In this document: positions 26,275-35,541 of the stretch, piece after piece
How positions within the stretch are numbered: the stretch's first letter is position 1
How the letters are laid out: each line of letters starts with the position of its first letter
DNA from: Flavobacterium pisciphilum
GTDB lineage: Bacteria; Bacteroidota; Bacteroidia; Flavobacteriales; Flavobacteriaceae
Assembly: GCF_020905345.1 (NCBI RefSeq)
Contig: NZ_JAJJMO010000001.1
Coordinates: 3,410,001 to 3,474,000, forward strand
Length of the DNA: 64,000 bases
Direction: 5' to 3'
The notes under the pieces: generated by a model
What the model saw: only the letters and a program-made list of their open reading frames with translations
Told to the model about the DNA's origin: nothing
The model's database searches: none
Made by a program: the position numbers and the translations under genes

Positions 26275-26369
26275 CAATACGCGCAAACTAACTAAATAAT
26301 TTTTAATTCAATTTCACAAAAAAGGCGATATTTGTGACTTCAAAAAAAAATCTACAACGATATAGTATA

Positions 26370-27377
26370 ATGGAAGAACGCAATAAAACATTAGGTGAGT
26401 TTATCATCGAAAACCAAAAAGCATTTCAATATTCGTCTGGGGAGTTATCCAGAATCATTAATTCTATACGATTGGCTGCAAAAGTGGTTAATTATAAAGT
26501 TAACAAAGCCGGCTTGGTGGATATTGTTGGAGCAGCAGGAGAGCAAAACATACAAGGTGAAGATCAGCAAAAACTGGATGTGTATGCAAATGAAGTTTTT
26601 ATTCAAACTTTAATCAATCGTGAGATTGTTTGCGGAATTGCTTCAGAAGAAAACGATGATTTTATTACTGTTCAAGGAAGTGATAATAGTCATAACAATA
26701 AGTATGTAGTATTGATGGATCCGCTAGATGGCTCGTCTAATATTGATGTAAATGTTTCTGTAGGAACTATTTTTTCGGTTTATAGAAGAATTACACCAAT
26801 AGGGACTCCAGTTACGCTTGAGGATTTTTTACAACCAGGAGTAAATCAAGTTGCAGCAGGATATGTAATTTATGGAACTTCAACAATGTTGGTTTACACT
26901 ACAGGTCATGGTGTAAATGGATTTACTTTGAATCCTGCGATTGGAACATTTTATTTGTCACACCCGAATATGAAATATTCAAAAGATGGAAAAATTTATT
27001 CTGTCAATGAAGGAAACTATGTTCATTTTCCTCAGGGAGTAAAAGATTATATTAAATATTGTCAGCATGAAGAAGATGACAGACCTTATACTTCAAGATA
27101 TATCGGAAGTTTGGTATCTGATTTTCATCGAAACATGATTAAAGGTGGAATTTATTTGTATCCAACAAGTAGTAAAGCACCAAAAGGAAAGCTTCGTTTA
27201 TTATACGAATGTAATCCGATGGCATTTGTTGCAGAGCAAGCTGGAGGGAAAGCATCGGATGGTTTTAATAGAATCATGGAAATTAATCCAACCGAATTAC
27301 ACCAACGTGTTCCTTTCTTTTGTGGAAGCTATAATATGGTCGAAAAAGCAGAAGAGTTTATGCTTAAAGCTAAATAA
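26370..27377 (+). CDS. fbp: Fructose-1,6-bisphosphatase, class I
   Basis: Hydrolyses fructose-1,6-bisphosphate in gluconeogenesis. It has 335 residues. The metal and substrate motif [10 protein letters not shown] begins at residue 117, with EENDD near 93 and the sugar-phosphate site [11 protein letters not shown] further on, as in class I enzymes. A longer frame from GTG at 26334 was rejected: a near-consensus -7 element (GATATTTG, 26327-26334) overlaps that codon and [12 protein letters not shown] is a natural start. It stands alone with a strong terminator. Confidence 0.94.
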   Translation: MEERNKTLGEFIIENQKAFQYSSGELSRIINSIRLAAKVVNYKVNKAGLVDIVGAAGEQNIQGEDQQKLDVYANEVFIQTLINREIVCGIASEENDDFITVQGSDNSHNNKYVVLMDPLDGSSNIDVNVSVGTIFSVYRRITPIGTPVTLEDFLQPGVNQVAAGYVIYGTSTMLVYTTGHGVNGFTLNPAIGTFYLSHPNMKYSKDGKIYSVNEGNYVHFPQGVKDYIKYCQHEEDDRPYTSRYIGSLVSDFHRNMIKGGIYLYPTSSKAPKGKLRLLYECNPMAFVAEQAGGKASDGFNRIMEINPTELHQRVPFFCGSYNMVEKAEEFMLKAK

Positions 27378-27386
27378 TAAAAAAAC

Positions 27387-27420
27387 AAAACCCGATTAGT
27401 CTATAATCGGGTTTTATTTT
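27387..27420. terminator. Bidirectional intrinsic terminator between fbp and the TerB-like gene
   Basis: A perfect 12-bp stem, AAAACCCGATTA and TAATCGGGTTTT, with loop GTCTA and flanking A/T runs on both sides. Confidence 0.85.
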
Positions 27421-27477
27421 TTTGATCGTAGTATTCAGTATCAGTTTAAAAACTGTAAAGTATTACTGTGAACTTTT

Positions 27478-27909
27478 TTATTTATTCATATTCTGCATTT
27501 CGAAAGTAAAAGTATCTAAATCTACTTTTTTATCTACTAATGAAAGTGCTTTTGCAATGATGTAGTTTACGTTTCCAGGAGTAAATCCTAGTGCTAATCC
27601 AAATCTTCTTAACATAATTTCTTGACTGTCTCCCATTTGGTGATCTACATGTACCATACGAGCCAAATCGTATAAACGCTCTAAACGTTGAGAATACAAA
27701 TAAGGTGCGTTTATTGGGTGTTTCATAGGGTCAGCAAGAATCTCTTTGTATTCTTCATCTGAAATTTCTAATCTAGAAGCTAACTTATCTAAAAAGGCTT
27801 TTTCTTCTTGATTAGTTTTTCCATCAGCAAGGGCTACGCGAACAATAGCCGAAAAGTGACCTTTATTTCTTAGTTTAAATTCGCTATCAAATAAATCTGA
27901 AAATGACAT
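27478..27909 (-). CDS. TerB-like (tellurite resistance TerB fold) protein
   Basis: 143 residues, all helical. The stretch VRVALADGKTNQEEKAFLDKLASRLEISDEEY has the alternating acidic motif (ADGKTNQEE) of TerB-fold proteins, which bind divalent metal. A second acidic motif lies in the HVDHQMGDSQE segment. The real role of stand-alone TerB proteins in Bacteroidota is unknown and no other ter genes are nearby. Confidence 0.75.
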   Translation of the reverse strand: MSFSDLFDSEFKLRNKGHFSAIVRVALADGKTNQEEKAFLDKLASRLEISDEEYKEILADPMKHPINAPYLYSQRLERLYDLARMVHVDHQMGDSQEIMLRRFGLALGFTPGNVNYIIAKALSLVDKKVDLDTFTFEMQNMNK

Positions 27910-27931
27910 AATTAATTGGTTTTTTGTATCA

Positions 27932-27939
27932 CAAAGATA
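27932..27939 (-). promoter_or_regulatory. -7 promoter element of the TerB-like gene
   Basis: The minus strand reads TATCTTTG, a full TAnnTTTG match, 22 nt before the ATG. Confidence 0.55.
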
Positions 27940-28104
27940 AATCTATTTTTAAATTATTAATTTTAATTTTTTTATAATTTTTATAATTCAGAAAACGGCA
28001 ATTTTAACTTATTTTTATTTAATCATTTTAGAAAAGCAATCTATCACTTTTCAAAATTAATCGTAAGTTTACACACCCTTTATCAATTTTAAATTAAAAT
28101 ACCC

Positions 28105-28698
28105 ATGTCAGATTTTTGGATTTATTTTCAAATAGGATTAAAACACGTTCTAGATATTCATGCATACGATCACGTAATGTTTTTAATGGCCTTAACCATT
28201 CCTTATGCGTTTAAAGATTGGAAGAGAATTTTGCTGCTTGTGACTGTTTTTACTGTTGGTCACACATTAGCTTTATTGCTTTCGGTTTATGGAATTATTA
28301 CTATTAAAGTAAATATTGTCGAATTTTTAATTCCGATAACTATTTTAATAACAGCCTTTTTTAACTTTTTTACAGCAGGAAAATCATCTAAAACGGAGAG
28401 TATTAATTTAGTGTTTTTTATAACACTTTTCTTTGGAATAATTCATGGTTTGGGGTTTTCTAATTATTTTAGAACGATATTAGGGGGGAGTCCAACATCA
28501 AAATTGTTGCCTTTGGCAGAATTTGCATTAGGGATTGAGGCGGCTCAAATTATTGTGGTTTTTGTAGTTTTAATAATCTCATATATTGTTCAAACAATTT
28601 TCCGTTTTTCAAAACGTGATTGGACTTTGGCTATGTCGGCTTTTATAATAGGAGTTGTAATCCCGATGGTTATTGAGAGCGAAATATGGAGTAGATAA
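28105..28698 (+). CDS. HupE/UreJ-family membrane protein
   Basis: 197 residues with about six transmembrane helices. Conserved His-rich motifs include HAYDHVMF near residue 20, TVGHTLAL near 51 and GIIHGLGFSN near 112, as in the HupE/UreJ group, some members of which move nickel or cobalt. No hydrogenase or urease genes are in this window, so the substrate is open. It lies 2 nt before the dCMP deaminase gene, indicating co-transcription. Confidence 0.8.
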   Translation: MSDFWIYFQIGLKHVLDIHAYDHVMFLMALTIPYAFKDWKRILLLVTVFTVGHTLALLLSVYGIITIKVNIVEFLIPITILITAFFNFFTAGKSSKTESINLVFFITLFFGIIHGLGFSNYFRTILGGSPTSKLLPLAEFALGIEAAQIIVVFVVLIISYIVQTIFRFSKRDWTLAMSAFIIGVVIPMVIESEIWSR

Positions 28699-28700
28699 AA

Positions 28701-29132
28701 ATGAAAAAAGAAAAATTAAATAGATACGACAAAGCTTATTTGCGAATTGCAAAAGAATGGAGCCTGTTGTCGTATTGTAAGAGAAAGCAAGTTGGTGCAA
28801 TTATCGTAAAAGACCGGATGATTATTTCTGATGGATATAACGGTACGCCATCTGGGTTTGAGAACTGTTGTGAGGATGAAGAAGGGTTAACACGCTGGGA
28901 TGTTTTACATGCCGAAGCCAATGCTATTTTAAAAGTAGCCCGATCAACTCAATCTTGTGAAGGAGCAACTTTGTATATAACGCTTTCCCCTTGTAAAGAA
29001 TGTAGTAAATTAATTCATCAATCGGGAATAAAAAGGGTAGTTTACCAAAATGGATATCGCGATGACGCTGGGATTCAGTTTTTAATAAAAGCAGGAGTAG
29101 AAGTCGAGCATATCCCCGTATTAGAAGAGTAG
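28701..29132 (+). CDS. dCMP deaminase (ComEB/CDA fold)
   Basis: 143 residues. The zinc site is complete: HAEAN (H70, catalytic E72) and SPCKEC (C98, C101). The N-terminal DKAYLRIAKEWSLLSYCKRKQVGAIIVKD and the NGTPSGFENC segment are typical of deoxycytidylate deaminases, which make dUMP for thymidylate synthesis. It follows the HupE-like gene by 2 nt and precedes the S41 protease gene by 81 nt. Confidence 0.9.
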   Translation: MKKEKLNRYDKAYLRIAKEWSLLSYCKRKQVGAIIVKDRMIISDGYNGTPSGFENCCEDEEGLTRWDVLHAEANAILKVARSTQSCEGATLYITLSPCKECSKLIHQSGIKRVVYQNGYRDDAGIQFLIKAGVEVEHIPVLEE

Positions 29133-29213
29133 AAAGTTGCAGTAATTTCAAACACATGGTTACTTATGAAGAATAGCAATAGTATATTCTCGTAAAACAA
29201 ATATTAGCTACAT

Positions 29214-30791
29214 ATGAAATTCAATACTAAATATTTGCCAATAGTTATTGGAGCAGCTTTAGCTCTAGGAACTGTACTTGGAAGCTTGTTAAGTACTCCA
29301 GCGCAGGACCAGTTTTTGGCTAAAAATAACTCTAAGAACAAGCTCAATAAATTAATTGATTTCATTAATAATGAGTATGTCGATAGTATCAATACAGATT
29401 CTATTGTTAATCTTACAGTTGATAATATTCTATCGAAATTAGATCCTCATTCCGTTTATATTCCGCCAAGCGAACAAGCAGAGGTTGCCGAAAGCATGAA
29501 AGGTGATTTTGTGGGAATTGGGGTGAATTTTTATATGTATAGAGATTCAGTTGCCATAATTAAACCAATAGAAAATGGTCCTTCGGCAAAAGCAGGAATT
29601 CAGGCAGGAGATAGGATTTTATACGTTGGAAAAACTAAATTATTTGGGCGAAGACTTCCGTCAGATAGTTTATTTGCTAAATTAAAAGGCAAAAAAGGGA
29701 CAGAAATAGAACTTACTGTTTATCGAAAATCAGAACAAAAGAAATTAAAGGTTAAGATAAAAAGAGACATTATTCCTATAAAGAGTGTTGATGTCTCAAT
29801 GCTATTGGATAAAAGTACTGGATATATAAAGATAAATCGTTTTGCAGAAACGACTTATGCTGAGTTTAAATCAGGTTTAACCAAGTTAAAGCAAAAAGGG
29901 ATTCAGTCTCTCATCATAGATCTTCGTGACAATGGAGGAGGATATATGGAAGAAGCAGTTGCAATTGCTGATGAATTCTTGAAAGACAAGCAGCTTATCG
30001 TTTTTACTAAAAATAAAAATGGCGAAACTGAAAAAACGTATGCTACAGGAAGTGGTAGTTTTGAAAACGGAAAAGTGTCAGTTTTAATCAATGAAAATAG
30101 TGCTTCGGCAAGTGAAATCTTGGCAGGGGCAATTCAAGATAATGATAGAGGAAATATAATAGGTCGTCGTTCATTCGGAAAAGGGTTGGTACAACGTGAA
30201 ATGGATTTTAACGATGGATCTGCTGTTCGATTAACTGTTGCGAGGTATTATACACCTACAGGACGCTCTATTCAGAAGCCTTATAGTCATGGAAACGAAG
30301 ACTACTTTAAAGAGTCAGATTCGCGTTTCAATAATGGAGAATTATACAGTAAGGACAGTATTAAAGTTGTTGATACATTAAAGTATAAAACACCAAAAGG
30401 TAAAATTGTTTATGGTGGCGGTGGTATCGTTCCAGATGTTTTTGTGCCTATTGAAATAGAACATGGTAGTGAAGGTTCTGCTTATTTATTGCAAACAGGA
30501 ATTGTAGGGCATTTTGTTTTTGAGCAATTGGATAAAAACCGCAAGGCATTCACAGGATTAAATTATCAAGAATTTGTTGCTAAAATGAAGGCAACAGATG
30601 ACTATTTTAAATTGTTCCAGAAGTATCTTTTTAAGAACGGGTTGGATTTAAAATTAGAAAAAAATAAAGAAATCATTAGTCGTTATATTACAGCCGAATT
30701 TGCTAGACAATTGTATGGTGAAATTTATTATTACGATACGATTCTTAAAAATGATGCAATGATTAAGGCTGTTTTAAATCCGAAAAAATAA
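29214..30791 (+). CDS. C-terminal processing peptidase (S41 family)
   Basis: 525 residues. An N-terminal hydrophobic segment (8-26) anchors or exports it to the periplasm. A PDZ domain (about 95-180, GIGVNFYMYRD ... AGIQAGDRI) precedes the S41 catalytic domain. The Ser-Lys dyad is S298 in NENSASASEI and K323 in SFGKG, 25 residues apart as in E. coli Prc. It probably degrades or trims periplasmic proteins. The 150-residue C-terminal extension is family-typical for Bacteroidota. Confidence 0.9.
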   Translation: MKFNTKYLPIVIGAALALGTVLGSLLSTPAQDQFLAKNNSKNKLNKLIDFINNEYVDSINTDSIVNLTVDNILSKLDPHSVYIPPSEQAEVAESMKGDFVGIGVNFYMYRDSVAIIKPIENGPSAKAGIQAGDRILYVGKTKLFGRRLPSDSLFAKLKGKKGTEIELTVYRKSEQKKLKVKIKRDIIPIKSVDVSMLLDKSTGYIKINRFAETTYAEFKSGLTKLKQKGIQSLIIDLRDNGGGYMEEAVAIADEFLKDKQLIVFTKNKNGETEKTYATGSGSFENGKVSVLINENSASASEILAGAIQDNDRGNIIGRRSFGKGLVQREMDFNDGSAVRLTVARYYTPTGRSIQKPYSHGNEDYFKESDSRFNNGELYSKDSIKVVDTLKYKTPKGKIVYGGGGIVPDVFVPIEIEHGSEGSAYLLQTGIVGHFVFEQLDKNRKAFTGLNYQEFVAKMKATDDYFKLFQKYLFKNGLDLKLEKNKEIISRYITAEFARQLYGEIYYYDTILKNDAMIKAVLNPKK

Positions 30792-30808
30792 TTCTAATTT
30801 TTTTTGAA

Positions 30809-31174
30809 ATGGAAATAAATACTGTTGTAAATGCTGAAATTGAGCTATTAACTGCAATTAAAAACGCAGATGTTTTAGCTTTAGAAAAAATTCTCCATGA
30901 TGATTTGTTGTTTAATTTACCTGATGGACAAACAATTGATAAGGAGTTTGATTTAGATTCGTATCGTTCAGGTAAGATGAAAATCGATGTATTAGAAGCC
31001 TCAGATCAGGTTATTAATGTAATTGATGACACAGCTGTTGTTGGAGTTACTGTTTTATTAAGAGGAAAATATGATGGTAAACCTCTAGATGGTATTTTTA
31101 GATATAGCAGAGTTTGGAAACGATTTGGAGAGAATCTGAAAGTTATTGCAGGAAGCTGTGTGCAGTTGAAGTAG
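30809..31174 (+). CDS. NTF2-like / DUF4440-type small protein
   Basis: 121 residues. The sequence begins with the helix VVNAEIELLTAIKNADVLALEKILHDDLLFNLPDG, then a curved sheet with ending RYSRVWKRFGENLKVIAGS, the usual SnoaL/DUF4440 form of the NTF2 fold. No clear catalytic pair can be named. It starts 18 nt after the S41 gene and is likely co-transcribed. Confidence 0.72.
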   Translation: MEINTVVNAEIELLTAIKNADVLALEKILHDDLLFNLPDGQTIDKEFDLDSYRSGKMKIDVLEASDQVINVIDDTAVVGVTVLLRGKYDGKPLDGIFRYSRVWKRFGENLKVIAGSCVQLK

Positions 31175-31216
31175 TATTAATGTAGCTAAGTAGATTTAGC
31201 GGTAAAAATATAAAAA

Positions 31217-31528
31217 ATGAAAAATGCCAAAAGAATAAGTTTTCTATTTGTCTTGATGGTTTTTGTAATTTCTTGTGCAACGATGAAAAGCAGCAGTACG
31301 ATTTCTGGGAAAGTTGAATCTATTGAGTTTGGTAAAGATGGATATACAGCCAAGATTAAGACAGAGGGAAATAAAGTTTACTATGCTACAGTTAGTGTTG
31401 TAAACATGGGTGGTCCTGAAAATTACAAAAAGCTTAAAGAAGGTGATGTAGTTTCTCTAAAAGGAGAGGTCTGGAAAGCAGATACAGAAAAGCATATAAA
31501 GGTAAAGAAGATTCTGTCTGTCAGATAG
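31217..31528 (+). CDS. Small lipoprotein, function unknown
   Basis: 103 residues with a signal peptide ending FVISC (lipobox Cys20). The mature part is a short beta-rich domain (STISGKVESIEFGKDGYTAKI ... DVVSLKGEVWKA) resembling an OB-like barrel. The family is not recognised. It lies 43 nt after the NTF2-like gene and before a long terminator. Confidence 0.65.
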   Translation: MKNAKRISFLFVLMVFVISCATMKSSSTISGKVESIEFGKDGYTAKIKTEGNKVYYATVSVVNMGGPENYKKLKEGDVVSLKGEVWKADTEKHIKVKKILSVR

Positions 31529-31550
31529 AGTAAATTTGATTTAAAAATAA

Positions 31551-31610
31551 AAACCATTAAGAGGATAAGAAAAGCATACTGCTTAAAACGTAATCTCTTA
31601 ATGGTTTTTT
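31551..31610. terminator. Long bidirectional terminator with a nested hairpin
   Basis: The outer arms AAACCATTAAGAG and CTCTTAATGGTTT form a 13-bp stem. The 31-nt loop contains a second hairpin, AAGCA / TGCTT. A and T runs on both sides serve the convergent genes. Confidence 0.75.
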
Positions 31611-31625
31611 TGTATTTATAGGTGA

Positions 31626-32231
31626 CTATCGAGTGCTATCGTGAGCATGAGTTTGAACTCCGTTATTCCATACAGTTAAAATATCTGTTGCAACGGCAGC
31701 TCCACTTCCTGCAGCAATTGCCAGTTGACTTCTCCAGCCAGCCAGAGTACCTATAACATAAATGCCTTCGGTGATTTTATGGTCAATATTTTTTAACTGA
31801 ATTCGTTGTTTTTCGGGAAGTGCTTTTTTATGAGGTTCAATGTATTGTGTTAAACCTTCGATAGCAAATGTGTTTGCAGATCCAATCCCTACAACTATCA
31901 TTTTGGTTTTGTATGTGCTTTTGTTGGTAGTGATTAAAAATTCAGGATATTCTCCTTCAACTTTTATTACTTTCTCATTTGGTATCTGTGTAATATGAGG
32001 ATATTCCTGATTTAAATGCTCAGTACTTTCTGATAATAATTCAGACCCTAATTTTCCAGGTGCAATACCATAAGCATTGTTGAAAAGGGCATCTTGGAGA
32101 GAAGAACTTTTTTGATGTGTAAAAATTCCAATTTTTTTGTCAATGGCAAAAGGTTTGTTTTGTGCAGATCCTAAAACAAGTGCACAGGACATGCTCGATA
32201 CGCCTCCGCCAATAATTAAAACGTCAAACAT
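31626..32231 (-). CDS. Short FAD-dependent oxidoreductase (thioredoxin reductase-like, single domain)
   Basis: 201 residues. The dinucleotide-binding motif VLIIGGGVSSMSCALVLG is at the N-terminus, and IYVIGTLAGWRSQLAIAAGSGAAVATDIL supplies the C-terminal FAD contact. It is about 100 residues shorter than thioredoxin reductase: the inserted NADPH domain and the redox CxxC are missing. It may rely on a partner protein as electron donor; that is inference. It is followed on the same strand, 1 nt upstream, by a small membrane protein gene. Confidence 0.78.
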   Translation of the reverse strand: MFDVLIIGGGVSSMSCALVLGSAQNKPFAIDKKIGIFTHQKSSSLQDALFNNAYGIAPGKLGSELLSESTEHLNQEYPHITQIPNEKVIKVEGEYPEFLITTNKSTYKTKMIVVGIGSANTFAIEGLTQYIEPHKKALPEKQRIQLKNIDHKITEGIYVIGTLAGWRSQLAIAAGSGAAVATDILTVWNNGVQTHAHDSTR

Positions 32232-32232
32232 A

Positions 32233-32436
32233 TTATTGTTGATCGTTCATTTTTTCTTCTATTTTTTTAGAAATTCTAAAAATCAAAAGAATTAGTACGG
32301 CACAAAAAGAAGCTGCTATTCCAATAAAAGCTACCATGCTATCTCCTTGTAAAGGATTTTGAAAGTCAAGCAAAGTAATATTGAAAATAATCAAAGCTAC
32401 TGCTAAAAGCACTAATATGGAAGTAAAAATTTTCAT
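32233..32436 (-). CDS. Small membrane protein with two helices
   Basis: 67 residues: two hydrophobic helices (about 4-20 and 32-52) and a charged end, RISKKIEEKMNDQQ. The start MKIFTSILVLL was chosen because a longer frame upstream adds 30 residues with no homologous look. The 1-nt spacing to the FAD oxidoreductase suggests translational coupling and perhaps membrane tethering of that enzyme. Confidence 0.6.
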   Translation of the reverse strand: MKIFTSILVLLAVALIIFNITLLDFQNPLQGDSMVAFIGIAASFCAVLILLIFRISKKIEEKMNDQQ

Positions 32437-32564
32437 AGGATAACTATTTATTTCTAAATGATTAAAAGAAATATTTAAAAAAAGAAATATTGTTTTTGGT
32501 GAATCCGCAAACGAGTATTTCGACATTTAAGTATTTCTAGTGGGTAAATTTATGAAAATTAATT

Positions 32565-33143
32565 TTAGACAAACAAACCTTTAACATTAGCTGCGAATAA
32601 TTTAACAGCAATTGCTAAAAGTACGACTCCAAATGTCTTACGAACCACGCCAAGTCCGTTTTTTCCTAGCATTTTCTCGATTTTTGAAGATGATTTTAAA
32701 ACGATATATACAAGAGTTATATTAAGGATGATTGCGATTACAATATTTATAGTATGAAATTGTGAGCGCAATGAGAGTAATGTGGTCATGGTTCCTGCTC
32801 CTGCAATTAAAGGAAAAGCTAATGGGACAATAGAGGCCGAGCTAGCTTCTTCGTCACGATATATATGAATTCCAAGAATCATTTCTAAGGCAAGAAAAAA
32901 TAACACAAATGATCCTGCTACAGCAAAAGAGTGTACGTCGATACCAATTATTTTTAGGAACCCCTCTCCAATAAAAAGAAAGATGATCATAATTAAACCA
33001 GCAACTATAGAAGCTTTTTCGGATTCTATATGACCAACTTTGGATCTTAGGTTAACAATAATAGGAATAGAACCAACGATATCAATTACAGCAAAAAGTA
33101 CCATTCCAACAGTAATTATTTCTTTTAAGTCTATTTCTAGCAT
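32565..33143 (-). CDS. MarC-family integral membrane protein
   Basis: 192 residues with six transmembrane helices. The N-terminal VLFAVIDIVGSIPIIVNL and PLAFPLIAGAGTMTTLLSL motifs are typical of MarC/YchE/YhgN proteins. The function of the family is unknown; the older link to multiple antibiotic resistance has not held up. It is monocistronic with its own promoter. Confidence 0.87.
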   Translation of the reverse strand: MLEIDLKEIITVGMVLFAVIDIVGSIPIIVNLRSKVGHIESEKASIVAGLIMIIFLFIGEGFLKIIGIDVHSFAVAGSFVLFFLALEMILGIHIYRDEEASSASIVPLAFPLIAGAGTMTTLLSLRSQFHTINIVIAIILNITLVYIVLKSSSKIEKMLGKNGLGVVRKTFGVVLLAIAVKLFAANVKGLFV

Positions 33144-33171
33144 GTTTTTCTATTTAGGAGTTAAATATGGG

Positions 33172-33179
33172 CAAAGGTA
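33172..33179 (-). promoter_or_regulatory. -7 promoter element of the MarC-family gene
   Basis: The minus strand reads TACCTTTG, a full TAnnTTTG match, 28 nt before the ATG. Confidence 0.55.
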
Positions 33180-33363
33180 AAAAATAAATGGCTTTTTTTA
33201 ACATTTTAGGCTTAATCTGTGATTTTTTGTTATAAAAATGTGTTTTAACGCCTCTTGTGTGATGTTTGTAACAAGATGTAGCTTTATTCTGTTAATTCGA
33301 TAGGTGGAATTGAAGTCTGTGTTTTTGATTCAATTTATCTAGTCGGCATCGAGATAGATTGAC

Positions 33364-33371
33364 TATCTTTG
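33364..33371 (+). promoter_or_regulatory. -7 promoter element of the DUF3109 gene
   Basis: TATCTTTG fully matches TAnnTTTG. It overlaps a TTG that begins a longer frame, so translation must begin at the ATG at 33399. Confidence 0.6.
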
Positions 33372-33398
33372 CACTTTATAATTCAGTACTCTATTATC

Positions 33399-33968
33399 AT
33401 GTTTCAATTAGGAAAAACTATCATTTCTGAGGATATTCTTGAAAAAGAATTTGTTTGTAATTTATCTGCTTGTAAAGGCGCTTGTTGTGTCGATGGTGAT
33501 GCAGGAGCTCCGTTGAGTGAAGAGGAGACAAAGATTTTGGAAGAAATTTATCCAAAAGTAAAACCATTTTTACGTAAAGAAGGGATTGCTGCTATCGAAG
33601 CGCAAGGAACTTGGATTAAAGGTACAGATGGCGATTTAGAAACGCCGCTAATTGACAATAAAGATTGTGCCTATGTGATTTTCGATGGTAAAACTGCGCT
33701 TTGTGGTATCGAACAAGCATACAATCAAGGAATCGTGAGCTGGAAAAAGCCAGTATCATGTCATTTATATCCAATTAGAGTGAAAGACTTTACTGAGTTT
33801 GCAGCGGTTAATTATGACAAATGGGATATTTGTGACGCTGCCTGTTCTTTAGGTCAGGAGCTTGAAGTTCCGGTTTATAAATTTGTCAAGGAAGCGCTAA
33901 TTCGTAAGTTTGGTGAAGATTGGTATGCTGAGCTTGATAAAGTTGCGCAAGAGATTAAGCGTACTTAA
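33399..33968 (+). CDS. DUF3109 family cysteine-rich protein
   Basis: 189 residues. Cysteines cluster at the N-terminus (FVCNLSACKGACCVDGDAG) and again in KDCAY, ALCGIEQAY, VSCHLYPIR and DICDAACSL. This pattern resembles YkgJ-type proteins thought to bind zinc or an iron-sulfur cluster. The function is unknown. The ATG start is set by the promoter position. Confidence 0.82.
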   Translation: MFQLGKTIISEDILEKEFVCNLSACKGACCVDGDAGAPLSEEETKILEEIYPKVKPFLRKEGIAAIEAQGTWIKGTDGDLETPLIDNKDCAYVIFDGKTALCGIEQAYNQGIVSWKKPVSCHLYPIRVKDFTEFAAVNYDKWDICDAACSLGQELEVPVYKFVKEALIRKFGEDWYAELDKVAQEIKRT

Positions 33969-34309
33969 AAATTAATCTATTTTCATTATTAAATAAAGCT
34001 GAGATTGTAATAAAAAATCTTCCAAATGAGTAGGAAAAAAAGATTTTTAAAATTTATAAAAAAGGCTTGCGTTTTATTATAAAAATCCTATATTTTACGG
34101 ACGGTTGTATGAATTTGAATGGTTTTAACTGTTTCATTTTCAGAAAGTTAATATTTGTATGAAAATTATTCTGTTTTTAGCCCTTTGTTAAAAACTAGAG
34201 TCGATTGTGAATAAGTTTGGCTTTTATTTTAGCCAACAAATGACAATCTTTGTAGTCTACAGAAATGGATGAAAATTCATTGAAATTTTTTAAAATAAAA
34301 CACAACAAA
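33969..34309. other. Intergenic region upstream of nrdB
   Basis: Very AT-rich. It contains a hairpin TTGGCT / AGCCAA with an 8-nt loop (34217-34236) and an imperfect -7 element AATCTTTG (34245-34252). No NrdR-type box was found. Two tiny frames of 17 and 10 codons are not convincing genes. Confidence 0.4.
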
Positions 34310-35299
34310 ATGTCACAAGTCGAACCAATTTTACAAGAAAATAAGAACCGTTTCGTAATTTTTCCAATCAAGCACCATGATATTTGGGATTGGTATAAGA
34401 AGATGGAAGCGAGTTTTTGGACAGCTGAAGAAATTGATTTACATCAAGACTTGAATGATTGGAATAACAAGTTGTCAGATGATGAAAGATATTTCGTTAA
34501 ACATATATTAGCATTCTTTGCTGCATCTGACGGAATTGTAAATGAAAATCTTGCTGAGAACTTTGTAAACGAAGTACAATATGCTGAAGCTAAATTTTTC
34601 TATGGTTTTCAAATCATGATGGAAAATATTCATAGTGAAACGTATTCGCTTCTTATTGATACTTACGTAAAAGACGAAGCCGAAAAAGATCAGTTGTTTA
34701 ATGCGTTAGACGTTTTTCCTGCAATTGCAAAGAAAGCAAATTGGGCATTAAAATGGATTGAATCTGATTCGTTTGCTGAGCGTTTAATTGCTTTTGCTGC
34801 GGTAGAAGGAATCTTTTTCTCAGGGGCTTTCTGTTCAATTTTCTGGTTGAAAAAACGTGGATTAATGCCAGGTTTGACTTTCTCAAATGAATTAATTTCT
34901 CGTGATGAAGGAGTACATTGTGATTTTGCAGTGCATTTACATAATCACCATTTGTTAAACAAAGTTCCAAAAGATAGAATTAAAGAAATTATCGTTGATG
35001 CTTTAGACATCGAAAGAGAGTTTGTTACGGAATCTCTTCCTGTAAGTTTAATTGGTATGAACGCAGTTTTAATGACACAATATTTAGAATTTGTTGCAGA
35101 TAGATTACTTGTAGAATTAGGTTGTGATCGTGTTTATGGCTCATCAAATCCATTTGACTTTATGGATATGATTTCACTTCAAGGAAAAACTAATTTCTTT
35201 GAAAAAAGAGTTTCAGAATATCAAAAAGCAGGAGTAATGAACAGTAGCTCAGCTGGTGATAGTGATTCTCAGAAAATTAGCTTTGATGCAGATTTTTAG
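34310..35299 (+). CDS. nrdB: Ribonucleoside-diphosphate reductase, beta subunit
   Basis: Holds the diiron-tyrosyl radical cofactor for class I ribonucleotide reductase. It has 329 residues. Metal ligand motifs are visible: the acidic residue in [19 protein letters not shown] (Glu and His), the later [12 protein letters not shown] and [10 protein letters not shown] (Glu, His). The start [15 protein letters not shown] was preferred over an ATG 15 codons upstream because it matches the usual N-terminus of flavobacterial proteins as I recall them. nrdA follows after a 280-nt spacer. Confidence 0.93.
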   Translation: MSQVEPILQENKNRFVIFPIKHHDIWDWYKKMEASFWTAEEIDLHQDLNDWNNKLSDDERYFVKHILAFFAASDGIVNENLAENFVNEVQYAEAKFFYGFQIMMENIHSETYSLLIDTYVKDEAEKDQLFNALDVFPAIAKKANWALKWIESDSFAERLIAFAAVEGIFFSGAFCSIFWLKKRGLMPGLTFSNELISRDEGVHCDFAVHLHNHHLLNKVPKDRIKEIIVDALDIEREFVTESLPVSLIGMNAVLMTQYLEFVADRLLVELGCDRVYGSSNPFDFMDMISLQGKTNFFEKRVSEYQKAGVMNSSSAGDSDSQKISFDADF

Positions 35300-35380
35300 A
35301 GAACTGTAAGTTTTAGTGATTACCACGATACTAAAAACAATAAAATTAAGAAACGAAGGTTTCATAACTAGACAATTTAA

Positions 35381-35475
35381 AGATTGAATCTCTTTTCCCA
35401 AATCGTAGATTCAATGGTATTACTGATTGATTTTCAAACTATATATTAGATTGAGGACAGGCAAACTATTGGGAA
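35381..35475 (+). ncRNA. Candidate structured RNA element in the nrdB-nrdA spacer
   Basis: A 9-bp stem forms between ATTGAATCT (35383-35391) and AGATTCAAT (35407-35415). Its 15-nt loop contains TTCCCAA (35395-35401), which is complementary to TTGGGAA at 35469-35475, so a pseudoknot is possible. A further short hairpin (GGAA / TTCC) follows. No known riboswitch class was recognised. Confidence 0.3.
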
Positions 35476-35520
35476 GCTACTAATTCCTATAATTAATAAT
35501 AAAACACACAATGTTTAAGT

Positions 35521-35541
35521 GCTGAAATTCGTTATTTCAGC
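35521..35541 (+). terminator. Hairpin with U-rich tail just before nrdA (possible attenuator)
   Basis: A perfect 8-bp stem, GCTGAAAT and ATTTCAGC, with loop TCGTT. It is followed by GTCTTTCATTTTTT. It lies 38 nt before the nrdA ATG. It could terminate nrdB transcription or act with the upstream structure to control nrdA. Confidence 0.5.

Noticed and set aside
34109..34162. 17-codon frame with several Phe codons upstream of nrdB
   Set aside because: No terminator or antiterminator follows and nrdB is not a Phe-related gene; Phe codons are expected by chance in such AT-rich DNA.
35435..35475. NrdR box candidates (CAAACTATATATTAG and CAAACTATTGGG)
   Set aside because: The two CAAACTAT copies are 27 bp apart rather than the usual tandem spacing, and the second lacks the palindromic half.
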